This document shows, piece by piece, positions 18,601 through 31,478 of a DNA stretch of 64,000 nt. The notes beneath the pieces are model-generated. The model worked only from the letters and a program-made list of their open reading frames with translations, had not been told where the DNA came from and made no database searches. The stretch is from Kaistella antarctica (GTDB lineage: Bacteria; Bacteroidota; Bacteroidia; Flavobacteriales; Weeksellaceae): the NCBI RefSeq assembly GCF_900109615.1, contig NZ_FOIX01000002.1:248001-312000 (forward strand), read 5' to 3'. Numbering within the stretch: position 1 is the stretch's first letter; each line of letters begins with the position of its first letter. The position numbers and the translations under genes were made by a program.

Positions 18601-19968
18601 TTATTTAAGATTTTTAAATATTTGCAAAGCTCTTTCAATTGGTTTGGCTTTTATATATTGTAACAACATAGCTTCGGTGCTATGTCCACTGAAATACATA
18701 ATATCGGAGGTTGGCCAAATTCCATAGTGATTGGTGCAGAAGCTTCTACGGGCTGTATGTCCTGCAATTAAATCTTTCTTTGGATAATAGCCTGGAACTC
18801 CACGCCATATTCCACTTTCTTCATCTTTTGGATCTACTAATACTTTTATTCTTTTTACTCCTAAAATTGTTTGTGTAATTTTTGATTTTTCACAAACAAG
18901 TTTAATATAATCATTGAATTTTTGATCAGAAATTCTTCGCGGAAAATCACCATTTCTCTTCTCAAGTATTCTTAAAACTCTACTGCTCAAAGGTAAAAGC
19001 ATTTGCTTTCGTGTTTTTTTCTGTATGAAATTGATAAGAGTAACACCATTGATCGTTTTGAGCATTTTTTTATCGAACCGTAAATAATCAGAAATTCTTT
19101 GACCAGTTTCATAACCAATTAGGAATAAATCTCGCGCATTGTCCAAATATTCTGGTAAATCATTATTCTTTTCAATCTCTTCTATTTCGTCAGGCGTTAG
19201 GTAAGCTTCCAAAATTTCCTCAGGATTGTCACGATTATCTGTGAAAGGATTTTTTATTTTTTCTAACTTGTATTTTACACGTTCAAGTTTGTCAAAAATT
19301 TCTAAGTCAAGTTCGCTAGAGGCGTAGTAACAGATCGTACGTAAAAAAGTAAGATCTCGAGAGATTGTCCCAGAAGCGTATTGTTTCTCATTTGACCATT
19401 TTATAAATTCATCTCGAAAATTGGTATTTATATCCGTAACTTTTAATTTGATGTTTAGATCATTTTCATATCGCTCCAATTTACTTTTAACAACGCCCAT
19501 TTTCTTTACAGTATTTGGAGCCAAATTAGATTTGTAATTTTTATAATGATCAAGAACTGCAATAAGATTGTTTCCTACTATTTTTACTTGATATTTCTTC
19601 TTTTTGAAGCCTGGATGTAAATATTCGCTGATGATATCCTTAAACCATTCTTTGGTTAACGTTTCTGGGTTTTCAATCGCTCTAAATTGATCTATCACTA
19701 AGTTTCTGATGGTATTTTCTTCTGCATCTAAATCTGAAGCTACCTTTCTTTTATCTAAATTTTTAGAGTTTTTTTCCTTTTCTCTTAAAATCGGGTCTTT
19801 ATATGTCTTGCAAAAGTACTCTTTGTCAACAAAAAATCTTCTATCTTCTAAAAGTGCGTCAAAGTAGATATCTTTTGATTTTTCGCCAAAGTCAATCCTA
19901 TACTGAAATCGCACGGTTAAATAGCCTTTATTTTTTGTAGATCTGTATTTATAATGGAGTGTTGACAT
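18601..19968 (-). CDS. Tyrosine site-specific integrase
   Basis: 455 residues, the size of Bacteroidota phage/ICE integrases. It has an N-terminal arm-binding region, a SAM-like core-binding domain (about 140-235) and a catalytic domain with the conserved residues in order: Arg in YETGQRISDYLRF, His and Arg in AGHTARRSFCTNHYG, His in SGHSTEAML, and the nucleophile Tyr in LQYIKAKP. It catalyses recombination between att sites. An inverted repeat lies directly before its start. The gene is intact while neighbours are decayed, so the element may still be able to excise if both ends survive. Confidence 0.9.
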   Translation of the reverse strand: MSTLHYKYRSTKNKGYLTVRFQYRIDFGEKSKDIYFDALLEDRRFFVDKEYFCKTYKDPILREKEKNSKNLDKRKVASDLDAEENTIRNLVIDQFRAIENPETLTKEWFKDIISEYLHPGFKKKKYQVKIVGNNLIAVLDHYKNYKSNLAPNTVKKMGVVKSKLERYENDLNIKLKVTDINTNFRDEFIKWSNEKQYASGTISRDLTFLRTICYYASSELDLEIFDKLERVKYKLEKIKNPFTDNRDNPEEILEAYLTPDEIEEIEKNNDLPEYLDNARDLFLIGYETGQRISDYLRFDKKMLKTINGVTLINFIQKKTRKQMLLPLSSRVLRILEKRNGDFPRRISDQKFNDYIKLVCEKSKITQTILGVKRIKVLVDPKDEESGIWRGVPGYYPKKDLIAGHTARRSFCTNHYGIWPTSDIMYFSGHSTEAMLLQYIKAKPIERALQIFKNLK

Positions 19969-19970
19969 CG

Positions 19971-19997
19971 CAAGACAAGTTGTAAAAATTTGTCTTG
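19971..19997. repeat. Inverted repeat just upstream of the integrase
   Basis: CAAGACAA (19971-19978) and TTGTCTTG (19990-19997), perfect 8-base arms with an 11-base spacer, beginning 3 bases before the integrase start. It could be an operator for integrase control or part of an attachment site. Confidence 0.5.
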
Positions 19998-20134
19998 TAA
20001 ATGTATAATTAAATGAAATAGTATGAAAATGTTAAAAATACAAATTCTTTAAAATGCTGATAATCAATAATATAATTATTTTCGATTTCGTTAAATTTCA
20101 TTAAATACCGCAAAAGTGGGGCGATATCCTCCAC

Positions 20135-20168
20135 AACCACTTATTTTTGAATAGGTGGTTTTTTTATG
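20135..20168 (+). terminator. Hairpin with T-tract, no known gene upstream
   Basis: Arms AACCACTTAT and ATAGGTGGTT (10 bp with one G-T pair), loop TTTTGA, then TTTTTT. It would stop + strand transcription. No + strand gene precedes it within 2 kb, so it may end a small transcript of the mobile element. Confidence 0.55.
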
Positions 20169-20188
20169 CTTTTTTTTGGCGCACATTT

Positions 20189-20434
20189 CTCTCGTCCTGC
20201 AAGACGAGAGGGCGCAATTACCGGTATTAGAAAAACTTTGCGGAGAATTTGAATATTCTTTTAAAACCGCAAAAGAGGCAAAAGTTTTATTTAGAATCAA
20301 TTCACAAGGTTGCAAAAGCTCTATAGAATAAGACTTTTCTTATGTATTCTTTTGACAATCTAAATTTCAGATTTATCTTTTGTCCGTTTTGCGGTAAAAA
20401 GATTGACAGTTTTTATTTTAAAGTATTCCCGTAG
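20189..20434 (+). other. Mobile-element border DNA with hairpin and a zinc-ribbon scrap
   Basis: A perfect hairpin CTCTCGTC / GACGAGAG (20189-20210) is flanked on both sides by GGCGCA. After it a + frame reads LPVLEKLCGEFEYSFKTAKE and then AKVLFRINSQGC up to a stop, and a shifted frame from ATG 20342 gives NLNFRFIFCPFCGKKID. The pieces look like a frameshifted small protein ending in a CxxC knuckle. Its tail runs into the end of the kinase gene on the other strand. Confidence 0.3.
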
Positions 20435-21433
20435 TACCGAGAAAAAGTTTCAATCCTTTCAACAAATTAATCTGATTCTTCGTTCGATCTAAATTCTGGG
20501 AATCATATTTTACAGAATAATAAATATCTTGATTAAGATAATCCGTCAGAAAACGAACCGCCTGAATATAAATAATCAATTGTGCTGCATAATCCAGATT
20601 TTCTAATTCGATTGGACTTAAAGTATCTTTTAAATAAAATAGAAATCCCTCTTTTACCGCAGCAAAAGTTTCAGAATTAAAATTTTCTTTCATAGAACCA
20701 TCGTCTTCGTCAGTATTATTCGTGTAAGAACGAATCATATCGCCAAAATCGTAAAGAATCGTTCCATTCATCATGGTATCCAAATCAATCACAGCAATCG
20801 CTTTATTTTCTTTGTTGAAAAGAATATTACTGATTTTTGGATCTGCGTGAATAACTCGAATTGGTAAAGAATTATTGTTCTGCAATTCAATCCATTTATC
20901 CGGAAGGGAGAGATGGTCCAAAATAAAATTGATTTCATTTTCCGCTATTTTCTTTCTTACAGTTTTCTGCTTTAATGCCGTTTTAAAATCAGTAATCCGC
21001 TTTTCAAAATTAATAAAATCCGGAAGTGTTTCCTCTAAAACGATTGTTTCATGATTGATGATTTTATAAAACTCACTCAAACATTTTGTGGCTTCAAAAG
21101 CAATTTCCGTAGAAGAAGGTTTTAAAAAAGTAACCGATTTTTCCAGATATTCCAACATTCTCCAGGCTTCATTATTCTGTTCCAAAAGCAAATCATTCGA
21201 TAAAGTCGGAATTAATTTCACCGTCTTTCTTGAATAATCCGATTTTTCTAAAACTTCATTAATCTTCAAATGATTTTTTTGAATTCCTTTTGGATTTTTA
21301 AAAATCTGGGTAGTGATTTTCTGTAAAATGAATTTTTTGTCCGCCGTTTCTACCAGATAGGTATTATTGATCAAACCATTCTCAATCGGAGTTATTGACA
21401 ATATTTCTACTGAACCTAAAAAATGTTCGACTA

Positions 21434-21449
<16 letters not shown>
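20418..21449 (-). CDS. NahK-like sugar kinase (APH-fold phosphotransferase)
   Basis: 343 residues of the aminoglycoside-phosphotransferase fold. N-lobe: PIENGLINNTYLVETADKKFILQKI. Catalytic loop: VIHADPKISNILF. Metal-binding: AVIDLDTMMNGTILYDFGDM. This layout matches N-acetylhexosamine 1-kinase (NahK) rather than drug-modifying kinases, and its partners support that: it is the last gene of an operon with a GH109 enzyme and a sugar nucleotidyltransferase, overlapping the latter by 16 bases. Expected reaction: GalNAc or GlcNAc plus ATP to the 1-phosphate, in the cytosol. Substrate choice is inferred from context. Confidence 0.75.
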
Positions 21450-23747
<2,298 letters not shown>

Positions 23748-23750
23748 TTA

Positions 23751-23758
23751 CAAACTTA
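23751..23758 (-). promoter_or_regulatory. -7 box for the GH109 operon
   Basis: On the minus strand the sequence is TAAGTTTG, an exact TAnnTTTG, giving a leader of about 15 bases before the GH109 start at 23729. No exact TTG was found at the -33 position. Confidence 0.5.
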
Positions 23759-23846
23759 AAAAAAATTTGGAGATTGGAGGGAATCACATAAGTACTTTTA
23801 ACTGCTATAATCTTATTTATCGGTAGTTGATTTATTTTAAAAAAAA

Positions 23847-23893
23847 TCGCCAATTCCTTTATATAATATTTAAAGAAATTGGCGAATCATCTA
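23847..23893 (-). terminator. Terminator after fhs
   Basis: Arms TCGCCAATT and AATTGGCGA (23847-23855, 23877-23885) with inner pairing CTTTA/TAAAG. Read on the minus strand it is followed by a run of eight T. It ends the fhs transcript before the GH109 promoter. Confidence 0.75.
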
Positions 23894-23906
23894 TCTAATT
23901 TTAAGT

Positions 23907-25583
23907 TTAACTCAAGCCCGTTATTTTTCCGTTTTTATCAATGAACATTCCTTCTGCAGCGGGAATACTCGGCAAACCAGGCATTCTCATCATATCACCC
24001 AAAATCGGAATAATGAATCCTGCTCCAGCGGCAAATTCAAATTCACGAACCGTAATTTTAAAATTAGTTGGTCGTCCGATTTTCGTTTCATCGTCGGTTA
24101 AAGACTTCGGTGTTTTGGCCATACAGATCGGAACTTTATCAAAACCTAAATCATAAATTGTCTTCAATTGATTTTTTGCTTTTTGGGAATAAACCACACT
24201 TTCTGCGCCGTAAACTTCTTTCGCAATGGTTTTAATTTTATGTTCAACAGAATCTTCCACATGATACAAAGGTTGGAAATCGTTGCCACAATATTCCGCA
24301 CACCGAACAACTTCTTCCGCCAGTTCAGTCATCCCGGCTCCACCTTTTGTAAATTCGTCGGCCAGAATTGCTTTCACTTTTAATTTTTCACATTCGCTGA
24401 TAATGTAATCAATTTCCTCCTGGGAGTCCGTGGCAAAATGGTTGATTGCCACTATTGGTTTGAAGCCAAACTTAACTCCGTTTTCAATATGTTTTTCTAA
24501 ATTTTCAAATCCATTTTTTAGGAACGATAAATTCGGAATTTCGTATTCACCTTTTTTCGCGCCACCGTGATAACGCAAAGCCCGAATCGTCGCGACAATT
24601 ACATATGCATCAGGTTTCATTTTTCCGTAATGACACTTTATATGCAGGAATTTCTCAGCACCTAAATCAGCACCGAATCCTGCTTCGGTCACGACATAAT
24701 CTGCTAATGAAAGTCCAGTTTTTGTGGCGATAATGGTATTGGTTCCTTGGGCGATATTCGCAAATGGTCCGCCATGAAGAATCGCTGGATTGCCTTCTAA
24801 AGTTTGAACCAGATTCGGTTTAATGGCATCTTTTAATAAAATGGCCATCGCATTTTCAGCTTTCAAATCTCTGGCGAAAACTGGTTGTTTATCAAAAGTA
24901 AAACCGACAAATATATTTCCTAACCGATTTTTCAAATCTTCGAAATCACTGCTCAAACATAATATTGCCATTACTTCACTTGCGGGTGTAATGTTGAAAC
25001 CTTCTTCGCGCGTAATTCCATTAGTAGAACCTCCTAATCCAACCACAATATGTCGAAGGGAACGGTCATTCATGTCCATCACTCTTTTCCACGTAATTGT
25101 TCTTGAATCAATATTTAAAGTGAATTTTTTATTCTGTAAATTATTATCGATTAAAGCAGAAAGTAAATTATTGGCTTTTTCAATGGCTGAAAAATCTCCC
25201 GTAAAATGAAGATTGATATCAACCATCGGAATGAGTTGTGCATAACCACCACCAGCCGCGCCACCTTTGACTCCGAAAACTGGACCAAGCGAAGGTTCTC
25301 TTAAAACCGCAATCGATTTTTTACCAATCTTACATAAACCGTCATTTAAACCAACAGAAACCGTGGTTTTTCCTTCACCAGCGGGAGTCGGATTAATGGC
25401 AGTAACTAAAATTAGTTTCGCTTTTTTAATCTTTTCTTCATCAATGTAATGTAAAGGAATCTTGGCTTTGTACTTTCCGTAATATTCTAAGTCATCATGA
25501 TCGATTCCTACTTTATCAGCAATGTTCTTGATCAATTGAATATTCGCAGATTCTGCAATTTCTAGATCGGTGGGGAAACTCAT
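23907..25583 (-). CDS. fhs: Formate--tetrahydrofolate ligase
   Basis: 558 residues, full length. ATP-dependent ligation of formate to tetrahydrofolate, giving 10-formyl-THF for purine and one-carbon metabolism in the cytosol. Signatures: P-loop NPTPAGEGKTTVSVGL, LREPSLGPVFGVKGGAAGGG, and the C-terminal GAGFIIPILGDMMRMPGLP. It stands alone with its own terminator, and no other folate gene is next to it. No anomaly seen. Confidence 0.95.
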   Translation of the reverse strand: MSFPTDLEIAESANIQLIKNIADKVGIDHDDLEYYGKYKAKIPLHYIDEEKIKKAKLILVTAINPTPAGEGKTTVSVGLNDGLCKIGKKSIAVLREPSLGPVFGVKGGAAGGGYAQLIPMVDINLHFTGDFSAIEKANNLLSALIDNNLQNKKFTLNIDSRTITWKRVMDMNDRSLRHIVVGLGGSTNGITREEGFNITPASEVMAILCLSSDFEDLKNRLGNIFVGFTFDKQPVFARDLKAENAMAILLKDAIKPNLVQTLEGNPAILHGGPFANIAQGTNTIIATKTGLSLADYVVTEAGFGADLGAEKFLHIKCHYGKMKPDAYVIVATIRALRYHGGAKKGEYEIPNLSFLKNGFENLEKHIENGVKFGFKPIVAINHFATDSQEEIDYIISECEKLKVKAILADEFTKGGAGMTELAEEVVRCAEYCGNDFQPLYHVEDSVEHKIKTIAKEVYGAESVVYSQKAKNQLKTIYDLGFDKVPICMAKTPKSLTDDETKIGRPTNFKITVREFEFAAGAGFIIPILGDMMRMPGLPSIPAAEGMFIDKNGKITGLS

Positions 25584-25722
25584 ATTTTAATGTTTTTAAT
25601 AAAGTAAATTTAATGAAAATCAACTTTTAAAGAAAATTTTTGGTCGTGCGTTATGTCACTATTAAAAGCTTTGTGTAGATCACAAATTAAAACTCTTAAT
25701 TTATTATACTATAAAAAATCCG

Positions 25723-25730
25723 TATTTTTG
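25723..25730 (+). promoter_or_regulatory. -7 box for uvrA
   Basis: TATTTTTG, an exact TAnnTTTG, 37 bases before the uvrA ATG. No TTG lies at the ideal -33 distance. Confidence 0.5.
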
Positions 25731-25767
25731 CAGAATTCCAAAAATTGAAATTTTGGAACATTTACAA

Positions 25768-28599
25768 ATGAAAGATCAGAAAGAATATATAGAAGTTTAC
25801 GGCGCTCGTGAACATAATTTAAAAAATATCGATGTTAAAATTCCCCGCAATGAACTGGTTGTAATCACCGGACTTTCAGGCAGTGGGAAATCGTCTTTGG
25901 CCTTCGATACTATCTTTGCCGAAGGTCAGCGAAGATATATCGAAACTTTTTCGGCGTATGCCAGACAATTTTTAGGCGGTTTAGAAAGACCTGATGTTGA
26001 TAAAATCGATGGCCTTTCTCCAGTGATTGCCATCGAACAGAAGACGACCAATAAAAATCCACGGTCGACCGTTGGAACCGTGACGGAATTGTATGACTTT
26101 TTACGGCTGCTTTTTGCCCGAGTTTCAGATGCTTATTCTTTAACGACCGGACAAAGATTAGTTAGTTACACCGGGGAGCAGATTTTAGAGGCCGTCAAAA
26201 ATAATTACAAAGGAGAAAAAGTAATGTTGTTGGCGCCAGTCGTCAGTTCCCGAAAAGGTCACTACCACGAGCTGTTTGTGCAAATGGCCAAGAAAGGATA
26301 TGGTCAGGCGAGAATTGACGACGAGATTCAAAGTATTGAATACGATTTAAAACTCGATCGATATAAAATGCACGATATTGATATCGTTATTGATCGTTGG
26401 ATTATCGGTGAAAGTGCTTCGGAAGCTAGAATGGAGCAGTCACTAAAAACTGCTTTGAACATGGGCGAAGGAGTGATTGGAATTCAAAGATTAGAAAGTA
26501 AGAATATTGAATATTTTTCTAAAAATCTAATGGATGCCGATACGGGATATTCATTGGCTTTACCAGAACCGAATACGTTTTCGTTTAACTCTCCGAAAGG
26601 CAGTTGTCCTTATTGCAAAGGTTTGGGTACTGTAAAGAAAGTAAACACGGACTATTTCGTTGAAAACCCGAAACTGTCGATTAATCAAGGTGGTTTACTT
26701 CCGTTAGAAGATATTAAATCCAACAAATGGATTTTGGGTCAAATTAAAAATATTCTAGAAATCTACGGCCTTACTTTAGCCACGCCGATGAAAGATATTC
26801 CAAAAGAGGCGCTGGATTTTATTTACAATGGCTGTCATAAAGAAATCAATAAAGATTTAAAGCATGCCGGAATCAATAAGAAAATCAAAGTTAATTTTGA
26901 TGGTTTAGTGGCGTCGATTAACGAAATGATCGATGATAAAGAAAGTTACGAAGCGACTTTGTTAGAGCGGCATTTCACGACGGAAGAAACTTGTCCGGAA
27001 TGTCATGGAACTCGTTTGCAACCTTCTAGTTTAAGTTTTAAAATCGATGGCAAAAACATTGCGGAAATCAATGCATTGTCTCTACTTGATTTGAAGGAAT
27101 GGTTGATTCAGGTTGAAGATAAATTCAATAAGAACAATAAAATCATTGCGCACGAAATTCTAAAAGAAATCAAAACCAGATTGCAGTTTTTGCTCGATGT
27201 TGGTTTAGATTATTTGAGTTTGAGCCGAAGTTCAAGAACGCTTTCTGGTGGCGAATCTCAACGGATTCGTTTGGCTACGCAGATCGGTTCACAACTCGTA
27301 AATGTACTTTATATTTTAGATGAACCTTCGATTGGTCTGCATCAAAGAGATAACGAAAGATTGATCGCTTCTTTGAAAAATTTACGGGACATCGGGAATT
27401 CTGTAATTGTTGTGGAACATGACAAAGACATGATTATGGAAGCCGATGAGGTTCTAGATATCGGTCCGCGCGCTGGGAAATTTGGTGGAGAAGTCCTTTG
27501 GCAAGGGAAGCCTCAAGATTTATTGAAGGCTGATACCATCACCGCAGATTATTTGACGGGGAAACGGAAAATTGAAATTCCGGAGGTTCGAAGAGAAGGA
27601 AATGGGAAATCATTGGTTTTAAAAGGAGCGACCGGAAATAATCTTAAAAATGTGAATTTAGAAGTGCCGCTTGGAAAACTCGTTGTCGTAACGGGAATTT
27701 CAGGAAGTGGAAAATCTTCTTTGATCAATGGAACTTTATATCCGATTTTAAATCAGCATTTTTATAGAGCGGTGAAAGATCCATTGCCGTACAAAAAATT
27801 GGATGGAATTGATAACATCGACAAAATTGTTGATGTTGATCAAACTCCGATCGGTAGAACTCCACGTTCAAATCCTGCAACTTACACAGGAATGTTTACG
27901 GATATTCGGAATCTTTTTGCAGAACTGCCAGAGTCTAAAATCCGAGGTTATAAAGCAGGACGATTTTCGTTCAATGTAAAAGGCGGACGTTGTGAAACTT
28001 GCCAAGGTGGAGGTTTAAAAGTCATTGAAATGAATTTCTTACCCGATGTTTATGTTCACTGTGAAACCTGTAATGGGAAAAGATTTAACCGCGAAACTTT
28101 AGAAGTTCGTTACAAAGGAAAATCTATTTCTGATGTGTTAGAAATGACCATTGATGAAGCCACAGAATTCTTCCAGCCGATTCCAAAGATTTATGCCAGA
28201 GTCAAAACCATGCAAGATGTTGGTTTAGGATATATCACCATGGGTCAGCAATCGACAACATTGAGTGGAGGAGAAGCTCAGCGAATAAAACTGGCGACCG
28301 AATTGTCTAAAAGACAAACCGGAAATACTCTGTATATTCTCGATGAACCAACAACAGGATTGCATTTCGAAGATGTAAAAGTCTTGATGGACGCTATCAA
28401 TAAATTGATCGATTTAGGAAATTCATTCATTATTATTGAACACAATTTAGATGTCATCAAACTGGCTGATCATATCATCGACATCGGACCAGAAGGTGGA
28501 TTCCGTGGTGGAGAAATTATCGCAAAGGGAACACCTGAGGAAGTATCAAGATCGAAGAAATCTTTGACAGCGAAGTTTTTGAGAAGAGAATTAAATTAG
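25768..28599 (+). CDS. uvrA: Excinuclease ABC subunit A
   Basis: 943 residues from the ATG at 25768; a TTG five codons earlier is the only other choice and gives no better start. DNA-damage recognition ATPase of nucleotide excision repair. Two ABC modules: Walker [15 protein letters not shown] and [13 protein letters not shown]; signatures [12 protein letters not shown] and [15 protein letters not shown]. Zinc fingers are CPYCKGLG / CPECHGTRL in the first half and [10 protein letters not shown] / CETCNGKRF in the second. Ends with a strong terminator, so it is a single-gene unit. Confidence 0.96.
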   Translation: MKDQKEYIEVYGAREHNLKNIDVKIPRNELVVITGLSGSGKSSLAFDTIFAEGQRRYIETFSAYARQFLGGLERPDVDKIDGLSPVIAIEQKTTNKNPRSTVGTVTELYDFLRLLFARVSDAYSLTTGQRLVSYTGEQILEAVKNNYKGEKVMLLAPVVSSRKGHYHELFVQMAKKGYGQARIDDEIQSIEYDLKLDRYKMHDIDIVIDRWIIGESASEARMEQSLKTALNMGEGVIGIQRLESKNIEYFSKNLMDADTGYSLALPEPNTFSFNSPKGSCPYCKGLGTVKKVNTDYFVENPKLSINQGGLLPLEDIKSNKWILGQIKNILEIYGLTLATPMKDIPKEALDFIYNGCHKEINKDLKHAGINKKIKVNFDGLVASINEMIDDKESYEATLLERHFTTEETCPECHGTRLQPSSLSFKIDGKNIAEINALSLLDLKEWLIQVEDKFNKNNKIIAHEILKEIKTRLQFLLDVGLDYLSLSRSSRTLSGGESQRIRLATQIGSQLVNVLYILDEPSIGLHQRDNERLIASLKNLRDIGNSVIVVEHDKDMIMEADEVLDIGPRAGKFGGEVLWQGKPQDLLKADTITADYLTGKRKIEIPEVRREGNGKSLVLKGATGNNLKNVNLEVPLGKLVVVTGISGSGKSSLINGTLYPILNQHFYRAVKDPLPYKKLDGIDNIDKIVDVDQTPIGRTPRSNPATYTGMFTDIRNLFAELPESKIRGYKAGRFSFNVKGGRCETCQGGGLKVIEMNFLPDVYVHCETCNGKRFNRETLEVRYKGKSISDVLEMTIDEATEFFQPIPKIYARVKTMQDVGLGYITMGQQSTTLSGGEAQRIKLATELSKRQTGNTLYILDEPTTGLHFEDVKVLMDAINKLIDLGNSFIIIEHNLDVIKLADHIIDIGPEGGFRGGEIIAKGTPEEVSRSKKSLTAKFLRRELN

Positions 28600-28621
28600 A
28601 AGAAAAATATTTTTAAAAATC

Positions 28622-28650
28622 AAAAACCGAATGTGATGTTCGGTTTTTTT
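28622..28650 (+). terminator. Terminator after uvrA
   Basis: Arms AAAAACCGAA and TTCGGTTTTT, loop TGTGATG, then two further T. Confidence 0.88.
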
Positions 28651-28685
28651 ATTTTCTTTTACTTTGTAGCATTAAACTTCAACTG

Positions 28686-29204
28686 ATGAATCCTTTTCTA
28701 GATGTCGCTTTACGCAGTCTTGCCGTTTATCTTTTTATGTTTGCAGGAATTCGGATCTTCGGAAAGAATCAGTTGTCGCAGCTCAATGCCGGCGATATTG
28801 TGTTGCTTCTCTTAATTTCTAATGCGGTGCAGAATGCCATGGTCGGTTCTAATGTTAGTTTAGAAGGTGGTTTGGTTGCCGCTCTGGTTTTATTTACCGC
28901 CAATTTCATCGTCAAAAAAGTAATCTTTAAAAATCCTAAAATAAAAAGTCTGATAGAATCTGATCCGGTTATTTTAATCAAAGATGGAATCGTCGATAAT
29001 ATTAAAATGAAGGAACAGGAAATTGATTTTGATGAACTTGAAGAAGCTGTTCGAGAACATGGCGTTGAAAAAATAGCGGAGGTGAAATTAGCGGTTCTGG
29101 AAGTCGATGGAAATATCAGTGTAATTTCAATGGATAAGGATAATAGCGTTACAAGTTTCACGCGCCACCGTCGGAAGTTCCCCCGAAAAAGTCATAAATA
29201 TTAA
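28686..29204 (+). CDS. DUF421 (YetF-like) membrane protein
   Basis: 172 residues. Two or three N-terminal membrane helices (RSLAVYLFMFAGIRIFGK; IVLLLLISNAVQNAMVGS; LVAALVLFTANFIVKKVIF) are followed by the conserved cytoplasmic DUF421 domain: GKNQLSQLNAGDIVLLL at the front, then DPVILIKDGIVD, and LAVLEVDGNISVI near the end. YetF-type proteins are linked to envelope or spore functions in other bacteria; the role here is unknown. A near-match promoter box TTACTTTG lies about 25 bases upstream. Confidence 0.85.
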   Translation: MNPFLDVALRSLAVYLFMFAGIRIFGKNQLSQLNAGDIVLLLLISNAVQNAMVGSNVSLEGGLVAALVLFTANFIVKKVIFKNPKIKSLIESDPVILIKDGIVDNIKMKEQEIDFDELEEAVREHGVEKIAEVKLAVLEVDGNISVISMDKDNSVTSFTRHRRKFPRKSHKY

Positions 29205-29229
29205 TCAGAAAATTTTAAGATATAAAACA

Positions 29230-29727
29230 ATGAATTACGAAATACGACCAATGCGTCCAGAAGATGGTGAGAAAGTTTTAGAAATATTTCAGCAAGGAAT
29301 CAACGGCGGAAATGCGACTTTCGATAAAGTGGCACCGACTTGGGAAGCCTGGGACACCAAGCATTTTAATCTTTGCCGTTTTGTTTTAGAAGACGAAAAT
29401 AATGAAGTGGTTGGCTGGTGTGCTTTGCAGCCGATTAGCAATCGCGATTGTTTTAAAGGCGTGGCTGAAGTAAGTATTTATTTGGATGGTTCAGTTCAGG
29501 GAAAAGGGTTGGGAACGGTCATGATGAAAAAGTTAATTCTGGATAGTGAAGAAAATGAGTTCTGGACTTTACAAGCTGGGATTTTTCCAGAGAATTTCGT
29601 GAGCGTAAAAATTCACGAGAAGCATGGATTTAGAGTAGTCGGGATCCGCGAGAAAATAGGAGAGATGAATGGAAAGTGGCGAGATATCATTTTATTAGAA
29701 CGAAGAAGTAGAGTGGTCGGAATTTAA
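29230..29727 (+). CDS. GNAT-family N-acetyltransferase
   Basis: 165 residues with the GNAT fold: VVGWCALQPISNRDCFKGVAEVSIYLDGSVQGKGLGTVMM contains the acetyl-CoA-binding Q/RxxGxG/A loop (QGKGLG), and NFVSVKIHEKHGFRVVG is the closing motif. Overall closest to phosphinothricin acetyltransferase-like amino-acid N-acetyltransferases (IRPMRPEDGEKVLEIF at the start). Substrate cannot be told. It follows the DUF421 gene by 25 bases and may share its transcript. Confidence 0.85.
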   Translation: MNYEIRPMRPEDGEKVLEIFQQGINGGNATFDKVAPTWEAWDTKHFNLCRFVLEDENNEVVGWCALQPISNRDCFKGVAEVSIYLDGSVQGKGLGTVMMKKLILDSEENEFWTLQAGIFPENFVSVKIHEKHGFRVVGIREKIGEMNGKWRDIILLERRSRVVGI

Positions 29728-29831
29728 TTTTTAGTCATTTTGTATTTATTGCCTAGAAAAAGCAGAAATTTGCAGACTGAAGAATTTGAGTTAATCAGAA
29801 TCTTTTAAAACCTTTTCCTTAATTTTATTCA

Positions 29832-31403
29832 ATGCCGAAAGAATTTCAATTTCAAGTATCGCCAGAAGCTGCTGCCAATGAAGAGCTGTTAACACAACAA
29901 GTAGCAAAAAACTTGAAAATCAGTTCGAAAGATATTCAGAAAGTAGTCGTCCTGAAACGCTCTTTTGATGCCCGGCAAAAATCTGTGAAAGTTAATGTTA
30001 AAGGAAATGCATTTTTAGTTGATGAAGATTATATTCCTGCTACAATTGAATTGCCAGACTATCCCAATGTTGCCAACAAGAAAGAAGTGATCGTCGTTGG
30101 CGCGGGTCCAGCGGGATTGTTTGCAGCTTTACAACTCATCGAATTGGGATTAAAACCCATTGTTTTAGAACGTGGAAAAGATGTTCGTGGTCGCCGTCGT
30201 GATTTGAAAGCGATTAATGTAGATGGAATCGTGAATGAAGATTCGAATTACTGCTTTGGTGAAGGTGGCGCCGGAACGTACTCTGATGGAAAATTATATT
30301 CGCGTTCCAAAAAGCGTGGCGATATCGATCGGATTTTAGAGCTCTTTGTTGCTTATGGAGCGACGCCTGATATCATGGTAGATGCTCATCCACATATTGG
30401 AACGAATAAATTGCCACAGATCATTCAGGATATTCGGGAAAAGATTACCGCTTGTGGCGGCGAAGTTTTATTTGAAACTCGCGTTACTGATTTTCTGATT
30501 AAAAGTAATGAAATACAAGGTGTCGTTCTTCAAAATGGAAATATCATTTCGGCGAATAAAGTGATCTTAGCAACCGGACATTCCGCGCGTGATATTTTTG
30601 AATTACTTCACAAAAAGAATATTTTGATTGAAGCAAAACCTTTTGCTTTGGGAGTTCGAGCGGAGCATCCACAGGAATTGATTGATCAAATTCAGTATTC
30701 GTGCGATTACCGTGGCGAATATTTACCACCAGCGCCCTATTCCGTTGTGAAACAAGTGAACGGTCGTGGAATGTATTCTTTCTGTATGTGTCCAGGTGGT
30801 GTAATTGCGCCGTGTGCAACAAGTCCAGGAGAAATAGTTACGAACGGTTGGTCACCTTCTAAAAGAGATCAATCCACCGCTAATTCCGGAATTGTAGTTG
30901 AGTTGAAGTTAGAAGATTTTAAACCTTACCACCAATTCGGACCCTTAGCTGGAATGGAATTTCAGAAAGCGATTGAACAAAAAGCTTGGCGATTAGCAGG
31001 GGAAACTCAAAAAGCACCAGCGCAAAGAATGGTTGATTTTACCCAAAGTAAAATTTCCCAAGATATTCCAAAGACCTCTTATGTTCCCGGAACGACTTCT
31101 GTGGAAATGGGCGAAGTTTTCCCAGGCTTTTTAAGTCAAATTATGCGTCAAGGTTTTACCGAGTTTGGAAAATCGATGAAAGGTTATATGACGAACGATG
31201 CAATTTTACACGCACCGGAAAGTAGAACTTCTTCACCAGTCAGGATTCCGAGAGATCATAATTCCTTGGAGCACCTTCAAATTAAAGGTTTATATCCTTG
31301 TGGCGAAGGAGCAGGTTATGCGGGTGGAATTATTTCTGCGGCGATTGATGGAGAGAAATGTGCCTTGAAAGTTGCAGAAAGTTTATCATCAATTGTATCC
31401 TAA
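29832..31403 (+). CDS. FAD-dependent oxidoreductase (COG2509 type)
   Basis: 523 residues. An N-terminal alpha/beta domain of about 80 residues (VAKNLKISSKDIQKVVVLKR) precedes a dinucleotide site VIVVGAGPAGLFAALQLIE and the ERGKDVRGRRRD motif. The family markers GEGGAGTYSDGKLYSR and YSFCMCPGGVIAPCATSP are present, and a second FAD motif GLYPCGEGAGYAGGI closes the protein. Probably a cytosolic flavoprotein dehydrogenase; the substrate of this widespread family is not established. Confidence 0.85.
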   Translation: MPKEFQFQVSPEAAANEELLTQQVAKNLKISSKDIQKVVVLKRSFDARQKSVKVNVKGNAFLVDEDYIPATIELPDYPNVANKKEVIVVGAGPAGLFAALQLIELGLKPIVLERGKDVRGRRRDLKAINVDGIVNEDSNYCFGEGGAGTYSDGKLYSRSKKRGDIDRILELFVAYGATPDIMVDAHPHIGTNKLPQIIQDIREKITACGGEVLFETRVTDFLIKSNEIQGVVLQNGNIISANKVILATGHSARDIFELLHKKNILIEAKPFALGVRAEHPQELIDQIQYSCDYRGEYLPPAPYSVVKQVNGRGMYSFCMCPGGVIAPCATSPGEIVTNGWSPSKRDQSTANSGIVVELKLEDFKPYHQFGPLAGMEFQKAIEQKAWRLAGETQKAPAQRMVDFTQSKISQDIPKTSYVPGTTSVEMGEVFPGFLSQIMRQGFTEFGKSMKGYMTNDAILHAPESRTSSPVRIPRDHNSLEHLQIKGLYPCGEGAGYAGGIISAAIDGEKCALKVAESLSSIVS

Positions 31404-31478
31404 TGACAACTGATTTTATTAATTTTTTAGTTTGGCACTGTAATGGAAATGCAGCTAATAACTTTTAAATTTAATAAA

